In this document: piece after piece, positions 7,042 to 13,230 of the stretch
Position numbering within the stretch: the stretch's first letter is position 1
Layout of the letters: the number at the start of each line of letters is the position of its first letter
Assembly: GCA_003599195.1 (NCBI GenBank)
Contig: QZIZ01000051.1
Coordinates: 1-32,814 of the forward strand
From: Deltaproteobacteria bacterium
GTDB taxonomy: Bacteria; Desulfobacterota; Desulfobaccia; Desulfobaccales; 0-14-0-80-60-11
Direction: 5' to 3'
DNA: 32,814 nt
Notes under the pieces: model-generated
Databases searched by the model: none
The model's input: the letters and a program-made list of their open reading frames with translations, nothing else
Told to the model about the DNA's origin: nothing
Position numbers and translations under genes: made by a program

Positions 7042-8019
7042 TTATCTGAGATATCTCTCGGTTATATCACCCCTATTATGTCCAAGTTCACTGGACACCT
7101 GCACCAAGGCTTGCTCCCTGCCACTTCCATTTTGTTGGACCTCCTGGAACCGTTCCTGGGCATAGTTCCAGCGTAAGCCATGACTACCGGTATACTGTTG
7201 TCCGGAGTTGCCAGCCGCCGCTTTTAGCTGTAACCGGTACTGGTTGCGCAAAAATGTAAATTTACTATAGTAAGGATTTATATTATTGATTACCAATTCC
7301 CTAAAGTTTTCATAAGCATCTAAATGACGAAACTTTATAATGCGATCTTTTCCGCCCTTTCCATTAATTATATGGAATTGCCTGTTTCCAAGAAATTGTT
7401 CTGGATTTACATGATCCAATTCAGATATTCTTGCTCCAATGCTGTATTGGGCTGCCGCGATAATCTGACATACAGGATTGGAAATTGCTTTTATTAAGCC
7501 AACCGGATCTTGATAAGCTCTAGTTGCGACAGAGCGATCCAGTACATCTCTGGCTTCAATCTTTGCTGCCTGAATTTCAGCGGCCCAATCGTAATTAGCT
7601 TCTCCTCCATGATCCTTTTTCCACTTATTGAGGCCTACTGCCAGCTTTTCAAGGGCTGAACAGTAAGCATTAAATGATCCGTATTGGAGGCCATCGGAGA
7701 TTTTTGCTTCTAAAAAGCTACTCACAATATTAGGTGACAATTTTATAATGTCCTTAACAGAAAAATTATCTTTCCCATAACGTTGTGTTTCTATCCAAAC
7801 ACTCCGATACAAATTTGCTGTACCGAAGCTATGTATTCCCAGATTCAGGCCTAACTCGTGCGAGGTCTTGGCACCAGCGGACCTGGCCTTCTGTTTGGTT
7901 TTATGCTTCGACTGGCCAAAAACAGTCATATTTTCCAGTACTTGTGTGGCTTGGTATATGGGTGATCCGCGCATGACAAACCTCTCCCTATGATTAAAAC
8001 TAGGTTTAACATTCCGCAC
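7042..8019 (-). CDS. Second tyrosine recombinase (integrase-domain protein)
   Basis: A 325-residue tyrosine recombinase unlike the tRNA-Leu integrase. Catalytic residues are visible: Arg in GARISELDHV, Lys in NGKGGKDRIIKF, the HGLRWNYAQ box in place of HxLRHT, GHNRGDITERY with the terminal Tyr. This HGLR/GHNR pattern resembles integrases of integrative conjugative elements. Residues 1-120 form a core-binding domain starting with a basic stretch. It leads a two-gene unit with the HTH protein at 6526. Both catalytic and core-binding parts look complete, so a second, nested mobile module is likely. Confidence 0.88.
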   Translation of the reverse strand: MRNVKPSFNHRERFVMRGSPIYQATQVLENMTVFGQSKHKTKQKARSAGAKTSHELGLNLGIHSFGTANLYRSVWIETQRYGKDNFSVKDIIKLSPNIVSSFLEAKISDGLQYGSFNAYCSALEKLAVGLNKWKKDHGGEANYDWAAEIQAAKIEARDVLDRSVATRAYQDPVGLIKAISNPVCQIIAAAQYSIGARISELDHVNPEQFLGNRQFHIINGKGGKDRIIKFRHLDAYENFRELVINNINPYYSKFTFLRNQYRLQLKAAAGNSGQQYTGSHGLRWNYAQERFQEVQQNGSGREQALVQVSSELGHNRGDITERYLR

Positions 8020-8219
8020 TTTTTTTCAGGTGGTTTGCGTCCCACCCCGCTGGTTTTCTAGGTGGCAGCGGCACCTCGCAACGGTGTTTATTGTTTCCAG
8101 GCATCACCTCCGCTCAATTTTTCATGCTGTAAGGTGCATTTTCACTTCTTTTGGCACCCTATTTTTATTGCGCCCAGCACAAAAGCGCGTAATTTTTTAC
8201 GGTCTATTCATTTGGTCTT

Positions 8220-8233
8220 AACTGTTAAATAAT
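8220..8233. repeat. Copy of the recombinase-upstream motif
   Basis: AACTGTTAAATAAT here matches AACTGTTAAATTAT in the right arm of the inverted repeat near 9571-9585, with one difference. It lies upstream of the 7042-8019 recombinase, as the other copies lie upstream of the 9735 recombinase. It may be chance in AT-rich DNA. Confidence 0.3.
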
Positions 8234-8329
8234 TTTATATAGATAACATATTATTATATTATTATAGGTAGTTAGCTACCATCTCAGATTTTTATCACTT
8301 GTTTTCTTTACGGGAAATTTTTACGCCTA

Positions 8330-9232
8330 TTGTGCCTTCGAAGTCCATCCTCCAGGGTCCCCTCTCTTAGGCCCTTGATGAGGGATGTCATTTCTCTTGG
8401 CTTTCAGTGAGAATCGAAGGTGATTCTTTACCACGCTCCGTGCACTGCTCACCAATTTCTCTGGGATCTCGTTCCATCACACCTGAATTCTAAACCGGCG
8501 TGTACTGGGAGCCTGTTAGATTACAAAGGCTGGAAAGCCTGCGCCACCTTTTGAAACTTCCCAGCATCCGGACCACTGGACTTTTTCGCCGGTCCCCCGC
8601 GTGTCACATAAATACGCGCTTGCACAGGTGGCAGGTATGGAGAATTCCCAGGATAGGGGCCTGTTAATTTTTCATTCTGCGGAATTATACTTGGGCGGAC
8701 CTCTAGAATAGCTGTAGAGGCCTTTTGGGGAAAGGTGGTCGCAGTGCGGCCAACTCTGGACTTAGGACATATCTCCGACTATAAACCTCGTCGTAGATAC
8801 CCCTAACGTCTTGGTAGGCTTTAAATTAACTGTTTTCCCAAGGGTTTCAACCCTCGAGAATTTCTTTTGGGTAGATTTGGCGGGCCTTCGCTGTCTCCGC
8901 CTCCTTTTGGGTTTCTCTGGGGGGCAAAGATACACTTATCCCTTCTCTCAAGTCTCAGGAGTAAAACCTTCTCCTGCCCCTCTGATTGGGGTTTTCAACT
9001 CGCTCTTTGGCAGCTCAGAAGATCTCTTTGCCGCCTTAATCAATTTAAAGAATTTGCTTAAGCATGAACATCTCCCACACGTTGAGCGTGGAGGAGGAAA
9101 TCATGCGCCCCGGGCCTGGCAATATTTTTCACCAGCGGGGTCTTCTCTTTTCTTTATGGCAGCCGCCATCTAAGGGCAGCCGCTCTCTCTTTTTTCGGCC
9201 TCCTGATTAAAGGCGGCCTTTCTTTTTTTTCC
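8330..9232 (+). ncRNA. Candidate large structured non-coding RNA
   Basis: About 0.9 kb without a credible coding frame but dense in local hairpins: AGAATC/GATTCT (8409-8426), AGGCT/AGCCT with a GGAA tetraloop (near 8527), GGACC/GGTCC (8570-8597), CCTCTA/TAGAGG (8700-8719), AGGGTT/AACCCT (8841-8854), GGCGG/CCGCC (8880-8903), and a long CCCCGGGCCTGG/CCAGCGGGG arm (9107-9142). It ends at an intrinsic terminator on the plus strand. Position beside recombinases recalls large mobile-element RNAs such as GOLLD and ROOL, but I cannot match it to one. The 5' end is a guess. Confidence 0.35.
9209..9230 (+). terminator. Intrinsic terminator
   Basis: AAAGG/CCTTT stem with a CGG loop, then a run of eight T after one C. 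It lies at the end of the hairpin-rich gene-free region and supports a plus-strand transcript there. Confidence 0.6.
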
Positions 9233-9460
9233 AGCTTGCCTCTCGGCATGCCGCTGTGCGGCGGGATGGCTGGTCCATCCATCAATGATCCGATTCTAAT
9301 TGTTTGTCGCCAACGATGTCAATTGGCTTATTGCGCTAAACTCCAATTTTTAGCAACCTTTATCAATCTTATTGCGCCAGTGGCAAATTGATATTTTCAA
9401 AGAAATGGGAAGATGTCCAAAGGGATATGGACAAAAGTACCGGGGTTGGCCAGCTTCCTT

Positions 9461-9491
9461 AATTTAACAAAAGTATCTATTTGGTTAAATT
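9461..9491. repeat. Inverted-repeat site A upstream of recombinase
   Basis: AATTTAACAAAAG, then nine bases, then GTTAAATT: 8-bp inverted arms AATTTAAC/GTTAAATT, followed by a run of C. It shares its first 13 bases and right arm with site B 95 bases downstream. It is a possible binding or crossover site of the adjacent recombinase. Confidence 0.6.
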
Positions 9492-9553
9492 TACCCCCCG
9501 CCCAGGCACTTTTATCCCCTCTTTTAATTTGACTGCCGCCTTGATTCTGCCCT

Positions 9554-9586
9554 ATAATTTAACAAAAGATTAAACTGTTAAATTAT
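9554..9586. repeat. Inverted-repeat site B upstream of recombinase
   Basis: Perfect 11-bp inverted arms ATAATTTAACA/TGTTAAATTAT around an 11-base spacer, followed by a run of C as in site A. The arm length is that of Xer/dif half-sites, though the spacer is longer than the 6-8 bases of dif. Confidence 0.65.
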
Positions 9587-9734
9587 CCCCCCTTCCCCTC
9601 ACTGCTCACTGGAAAGGAGGGGGGAGGATAAGAAAACTGGTTGGCAATGGTCAGAAAGAATATATCTGTTTTTGCCCGGCGCCTCGCTGGCCCGTCTCTT
9701 TTCTCTCTAACCAGTTACCCAGTTTAGGAGCCCT

Positions 9735-10346
9735 ATGACCCCAACCCCCCAAAACCTGCCCGCCCGCTGGCAGCAAGCGCAGCTCAAGAAAGCGAGCGGC
9801 ATTATCCCTTTCTATCTTACGCCGGCGGAAGTGAGCCGCATGGCCGCAGCCGCAGCCGGTCGGCACCAGCTCCGGGACAAGCTCTTGATCCTCACTCTCT
9901 TTTGGACGGCGCTTAGGGTGAGCGAGGCCGTGAGCCTGACGCCGGCCATGATCTCCTACCACCAGGGGCAGCCCTTTCTCACCGTCCAGGGCAAAGGCAA
10001 AAAGAACCGCCTGGTGTCTTGTCCGGAGCCGCTGATCCACCAGCTACAAAGCTTCGCTTATAGTGAGGGCCTAAAGAGAGATGATCGGTTTTTCAAAATC
10101 ACCCGAGTCCGAGCCTGGCAGATCATCAAGGAGCTGGGGGAGCGGGCAGGGATCGCCAAGGAGGTGTGGCCGCACTTATTTAGGCACAGCGGGGCCATAG
10201 AGAGGCTGCGGCAGACCCGGAACCCCAAATCCCTGCAAATCCACCTGGGCCACAGCTCCATGAGCATGTCCATGCGCTACCTTACCACCCTTTCCGCCCA
10301 GGATGCCCTGGAGATCGAAAGCCAGGTGCAGTATCGAGAGGAGTAA
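9735..10346 (+). CDS. Catalytic-core-only tyrosine recombinase
   Basis: A 203-residue tyrosine recombinase consisting almost only of the catalytic domain; the SAM-like core-binding domain is absent. Active-site residues are all present: Arg in TALRVSEAVSL, Lys in VQGKGKKNRLV, HLFRHSGAI (HxxR), LGHSSMSMSMRY with the Tyr. The size is that of FimB/FimE inversion recombinases, and Xer-type relatives share the motifs. Two long inverted repeats precede it (9461-9491, 9554-9586). The start at 9735 follows weak AGGAGCCCT. Whether it inverts, excises or integrates DNA cannot be told. Confidence 0.88.
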   Translation: MTPTPQNLPARWQQAQLKKASGIIPFYLTPAEVSRMAAAAAGRHQLRDKLLILTLFWTALRVSEAVSLTPAMISYHQGQPFLTVQGKGKKNRLVSCPEPLIHQLQSFAYSEGLKRDDRFFKITRVRAWQIIKELGERAGIAKEVWPHLFRHSGAIERLRQTRNPKSLQIHLGHSSMSMSMRYLTTLSAQDALEIESQVQYREE

Positions 10347-10371
10347 GGCAATTTTAATCCTGTAGTTAGCA

Positions 10372-10602
10372 GTGGAGAAAATCAAAATGCAAGTATCGAT
10401 TGATGACCTGATAGACAAGGTGAAGGTCATTGCCCAGGGTCCGAACAGCAATGCTCTGGAGAAGTTCATTGATTATCTGTATGAGCAGGAGGGAGAGGTC
10501 TTCTCTCCTGAAGACCTGTCCGATATCGAAGAGGGGTTTGCCCAGATAAAACGAGGAGAGTCTGTCACCCTGGAGGAGATGGAAAAGGGCCTCGGCCTGT
10601 GA
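10372..10602 (+). CDS. Antitoxin-like small protein (partner of broken RelE/ParE toxin)
   Basis: A 76-residue acidic protein (VSIDDLIDKVKVIAQG, then FIDYLYEQEGEVFSPEDLSDIEEGFAQIKRGESVTLEE). The C-terminal acidic helix and the phrase IKRGESVTLEEMEKGLGL are typical of antitoxins paired with RelE/ParE-type toxins, where this tail wraps the toxin. Its TGA overlaps the GTG start of the toxin reading frame by 4 bases, the usual coupled antitoxin-toxin order. The first Met may be at 10387 (MQVSIDD), which fits the family better; GTGGAG at 10372 gives a weak start. The partner is frameshifted, so the antitoxin may be orphaned. Confidence 0.7.
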   Translation: MEKIKMQVSIDDLIDKVKVIAQGPNSNALEKFIDYLYEQEGEVFSPEDLSDIEEGFAQIKRGESVTLEEMEKGLGL

Positions 10603-10866
10603 GCTATCAAGTGATCTTGAGCCATAAGGCAAAAAAGCAGTGGAAAAACTGGACAAAACTACCGCCCGGAGGATAAGAGACCGCTTGCGAGAACTGGCGG
10701 CCGATCCTTACGATCATCGCTTATCCAAAGAGATGGAAACGGAGCCAGAAAAGCGTTATTCAAGGATCGGGGATTGGCGGATCGTCTACAGAAGTGGGTG
10801 AAGCTGAAAAAATTATTGACGCCGGTACGATTCAACACCGCAGCAAGGTTTATAAGGAAATAAAAA
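10599..10866 (+). pseudogene. RelE/ParE-family toxin, two frameshifts
   Basis: Joined over two frame changes the product reads VSYQVILSHKAKK, then AVEKLDKTTARRIRDRLREL, AADPYDHRLSKEM, RYSRIGDWRIVYR, then EAEKIIDAGTIQHRSKVYKE: a complete RelE-type mRNA interferase fold with the conserved basic residues and the GDWRIVYR strand. The first change lies at an A-run (A AAA AAG, 10630-10636) and needs -1; the second lies near AGAAGTGGG (about 10789) and needs one base removed. Only a 25-residue peptide is made in the GTG frame. It starts overlapping the antitoxin stop. I call it a decayed toxin, although the first site is a classical slippery heptamer. Confidence 0.75.
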
Positions 10867-10873
10867 GATTATC

Positions 10874-10901
10874 TGGCGGAGGTAGAGAGATTCGAACTCC
10901 C
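10874..10901 (-). other. tRNA-Ser-like 3' end fragment (possible att scar)
   Basis: On the minus strand a perfect 5-bp T-stem GGGAG/CTCTC (one G-T pair) with loop TTCGAAT, then TACCTCC, discriminator G and CCA, exactly the 3' 28 bases of a Ser-type tRNA. The matching 5' acceptor strand (GGAGGTA) is not found within 120 bases, so this is a fragment, as integrative elements leave at their attachment site. Confidence 0.6.
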
Positions 10902-10955
10902 GGTGAAGAGCTAAATTACGCCTGATAACCGTAAGGGTTTGAGCGGGGACGTGAG

Positions 10956-11108
10956 TACTCTGCGGAAATAACCAAGGAAGAGGTTCAAAGGATATTTGGG
11001 GAGGTGCTTCTTCCAGGAGCCGTATTAACCACCAAGCTCAGGATCATGCAAGTGGCCGATTATCAGTACCTCACCCTCGTCAGAAAATTGGAGCCTTCCT
11101 GGAGGTAA
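10956..11108 (+). pseudogene. Unidentified gene remnant
   Basis: An open frame without an early start codon ending at 11108: YSAEITKEEVQRIFGEVL, then TKLRIMQVADYQYLTLVRKLEPSWR. It reads like genuine protein (helical, polar), but there is no ATG/GTG near its beginning, only an internal ATG, and a stop just upstream of the frame. It is probably the C-terminal remains of a gene interrupted near the tRNA-like fragment. I do not recognise it. Confidence 0.3.
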
Positions 11109-11119
11109 AGATAAGCCAC

Positions 11120-11323
11120 ATGAAAAGTAACGATTGCATGAAAGTTATTCAAGGGAGTTACCGGAAAGGCTTTTGGTTCCATGACCGGGACGCCCACACG
11201 CAGGAAGAAATAGACTTCGCTAACGCGGCCTTCCGGGAAGCAGGCAAATATGATCCCCGATGGCTCAAGCTGATCTGGGACATAAAGGTAGATTCCAAAC
11301 CTGAGCTTCGGCGAGTTAAATGA
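11120..11323 (+). CDS. Tandem small-protein family, copy 1
   Basis: A 67-residue protein, first of four adjacent paralogues. The shared pattern is M-x-V-I-Q-G-G/S-[FY]-x-K-G-x-W, then xDRxA[YH]SxEEI, an amphipathic helix, and a tail [IL]WD[IV]K…KPELRRVK. Here it reads VIQGSYRKGFWFHDRDAH and LIWDIKVDSKPELRRVK. The start may be 11138 (MKVIQG), which aligns with the other copies; GGAGG at 11101-11105 is far from either. The stop overlaps copy 2 by 4 bases (ATGA). No signal peptide. Family and function unknown. Confidence 0.75.
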   Translation: MKSNDCMKVIQGSYRKGFWFHDRDAHTQEEIDFANAAFREAGKYDPRWLKLIWDIKVDSKPELRRVK

Positions 11324-11508
11324 TGAAAATGATAAAAGGCGGTTTTAATGAACGGATGTGGCAGCATGACCGCGGTGCTTACTCCGACGAGGAGATCGAA
11401 ATCTGGAACGCCAGATTAAAGCAGCTTAGCCAAAAGCACCCATGGTTACAGGATTTTATCTGGAAAATTAATCCCAAACAAAAACCCCATCTGGTTCATT
11501 TCACTTAA
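11320..11508 (+). CDS. Tandem small-protein family, copy 2
   Basis: A 62-residue paralogue of copies 1, 3 and 4: MIKGGFNERMWQHDRGAYS, DEEIEIWNARLKQLSQ, then FIWKINPKQKPHL. The Trp and the DR-x-A-Y-S-D-E-E-I core are kept; the tail differs (HLVHFT in place of ELRRVK), so this is the most diverged C-terminus. Translation is likely coupled to copy 1 through the ATGA overlap. The first Met could be 11320 or 11323. Small, charged, soluble; no recognised domain. Confidence 0.75.
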   Translation: MMKMIKGGFNERMWQHDRGAYSDEEIEIWNARLKQLSQKHPWLQDFIWKINPKQKPHLVHFT

Positions 11509-11522
11509 TAAAGGGATGGCTT

Positions 11523-11711
11523 ATGGAAGTCATTCAAGGCGGGTTTGTAAAAGGTCATTGGCAGTCCGACCGCGATGCTTACTCCGATGAGGACATCGAG
11601 GCCTGGAACGCTATCTTCCACAAAATAGCCGAAAAACATGGACCCGGATGGAAGATATTGATCTGGGATGTCAAAGCGGATCGCAAACCTGAACTTCGAC
11701 GGGTCAAATGA
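11523..11711 (+). CDS. Tandem small-protein family, copy 3
   Basis: A 62-residue paralogue, the cleanest example of the family: MEVIQGGFVKGHWQSDRDAY, SDEDIEAWNAIFHKIAEKHG, ILIWDVKADRKPELRRVK. Its tail is nearly identical to that of copy 1 (KPELRRVK). AGGGATGG lies upstream of the ATG, and a 14-base gap separates it from copy 2. The stop overlaps copy 4 by 4 bases. The alternation of coupled (1-2, 3-4) and spaced (2-3) joints suggests that a two-gene unit was duplicated (inference). Confidence 0.78.
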   Translation: MEVIQGGFVKGHWQSDRDAYSDEDIEAWNAIFHKIAEKHGPGWKILIWDVKADRKPELRRVK

Positions 11712-11968
11712 TGAAAGTCTTTCAGGGTGGCTTTAAGAAAGGTTCTTGGCTCCACGACCGGAAGGCCTACTCAGACGAGGAAATTGCCGAAACCAACCAA
11801 CGATTCAGACAGCTAATAAACCGCTATCCTGAATATCGCTCCTTTTTTGAATTTTTTCTCTGGGATATTAAGCCCGAACAAAAGCCCCGACCGGTTATTA
11901 CTCAGAGCGAAAAAAAGATTAACTTTTCGCCAGCATCAAATAGAATAAGGCAGAGCTTGGGTTCCTAA
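11708..11968 (+). CDS. Tandem small-protein family, copy 4 (C-terminally extended)
   Basis: An 86-residue paralogue: MKVFQGGFKKGSWLHDRKAY, SDEEIAETNQRFRQLINRYP, then FFLWDIKPEQKPRPV plus 22 extra residues (ITQSEKKINFSPASN…). It has a short insertion before the LWDIK motif. It ends the tandem array; about 175 bases with a palindromic operator then separate it from the AbiE-like pair. The extension may be read-through into formerly non-coding DNA. Function unknown. Confidence 0.72.
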   Translation: MMKVFQGGFKKGSWLHDRKAYSDEEIAETNQRFRQLINRYPEYRSFFEFFLWDIKPEQKPRPVITQSEKKINFSPASNRIRQSLGS

Positions 11969-12065
11969 AAATTAATCCATTAAATGCTCCCAGTAATAAA
12001 TCTGTTGATTCCCCAAAGTGATAGCATTAGCTATCGTTTTCATGCGCGCCGATCTCTTGCTGAGA

Positions 12066-12109
12066 ATATTGTTCATTAAAATAATTTGTTCATTTTTAAT
12101 GAACAATAT
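12066..12109. promoter_or_regulatory. Palindromic operator of the AbiE-like operon
   Basis: A perfect 16-bp inverted repeat: arm ATATTGTTCATTAAAA (12066-12081) and its complement (12094-12109), with a third GTTCAT half-site in the spacer and a fourth, ATGAAC, at 12116-12121. It lies 35 bases before the antitoxin gene. AbiEi-type antitoxins are known to repress their own promoter by binding inverted repeats, so this is the likely target. Confidence 0.75.
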
Positions 12110-12144
12110 GAGAGAATGAACAAAAATTTTTTTAGGGACAGATC

Positions 12145-13230
12145 ATGCCTCGTAATTTAGAAAATACCAGAGAATTGGTGGAAGGTTGTCTTGAGAATCT
12201 AAGAAAGCTGGATTGCTGCAAAGAAGATTACATCGCCGCGAAATGGGAGCAGTTTGGTGATGGCCTTCTGCGCCTATCGCGCGGTGGAGAGCAATTTACA
12301 TATCAAGTGGAAGCAAAACGTCATTTGACAACGGCCAAGGCAGCGGTTCTGCTTAATAAACTTAAGGCATTTGGCTTCGAGAATCGCCCCGTTTTGCTGA
12401 TGACGGATTTTGTGAATGAAAAACTCGCTGATTTTCTAAAGGAAAATAAAGTTGAATTCATCGACTTGGCGGGCAACACATATATAGACCGTCCCTCCCT
12501 TTTCATTTTTATAACCGGCCAGAGACGAGCGCGAGAATTGGAAAAAGCCACCCGAGCTTTTCAAGCTACCGGGTTAAAGATAATCTTTCTCTTTCTCAAG
12601 CGGCCGGAGGCCGTAAGCTGGAACTATCGCGAAATAGAAGAGGCCACAGGTACTGCTCTTGGAGGTATTGCCTGGATCTTGCGGGACTTGCGGGAATTAG
12701 GATTTGTGCGCCTCAAGGGCCGACAATTGCGCCAGCCCCAGAGGGAGTTGATTAATCGAAGGGAATTGCTAAACCGCTGGGAGTTTGGTTATGCAGAGAG
12801 ATTAAGGCCTAAACTTTTCCGGGATCGTTATCGAATCTCTGGAAGAATGACATTGAGTGATCTGCTAGAGAATATCCCAAATATTGAAGAGACTGACCGC
12901 ATTATGGTGGGCGGCGAACTTGGAGCTTCACTCTTGGTGGGTAATCTCCGTGCCCAATCGATAACCTTGCACACCGAGGAGCCTTTAAAAACCGCCACCA
13001 AGCTAAAGCTCCTTCCAGATCCCCAAGGGAATGTGGATATACTGGAGACTTTTGGAACTCTAAGTTCCTGGGAAGTAAAGAAGAAAAAAGGTTGTACATT
13101 GGCTGACCCCTTGCTTATCCGGGCGGAACTTTTCCTTCGCCCTTCGGAGCGCTTGAGAGAAATCGCTGAGGAAATTTACCAACAATTGATCCTGCCAAGG
13201 CTGGAAGATGAGCATGATCAGCCCCACTGA
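12145..13230 (+). CDS. AbiEi-family antitoxin-like regulator (type IV TA)
   Basis: A 361-residue protein of the AbiEi antitoxin type. Residues 1-140 form the nuclease-fold-like N-terminal part of such proteins (VEAKRHLTTAKAAVLLNKLK, KVEFIDLAGNTYID). Residues about 155-190 are a winged helix (YREIEEATGTALGGIAWILRDLRELGFV), and the C-terminal region (IMVGGELGASLLVGNLRAQSITLHT) matches the AbiEi C-terminal domain. AbiEi represses its operon and counters AbiEii. The gene starts just behind a 16-bp palindrome and overlaps the nucleotidyltransferase gene by 23 bases. Abortive-infection defence is the known role of AbiE; here it is inferred. Confidence 0.82.
   Translation: MPRNLENTRELVEGCLENLRKLDCCKEDYIAAKWEQFGDGLLRLSRGGEQFTYQVEAKRHLTTAKAAVLLNKLKAFGFENRPVLLMTDFVNEKLADFLKENKVEFIDLAGNTYIDRPSLFIFITGQRRARELEKATRAFQATGLKIIFLFLKRPEAVSWNYREIEEATGTALGGIAWILRDLRELGFVRLKGRQLRQPQRELINRRELLNRWEFGYAERLRPKLFRDRYRISGRMTLSDLLENIPNIEETDRIMVGGELGASLLVGNLRAQSITLHTEEPLKTATKLKLLPDPQGNVDILETFGTLSSWEVKKKKGCTLADPLLIRAELFLRPSERLREIAEEIYQQLILPRLEDEHDQPH

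Noticed and set aside
9107-9142. Group II intron domain V
   Set aside because: The stem-loop lacks the conserved domain V sequence and no intron-encoded reverse transcriptase is near.
8811-9173. 120-codon frame in the gene-free region
   Set aside because: Low-complexity, Phe/Ser/Leu-rich sequence with no ribosome binding site; the region shows hairpins instead of coding character.
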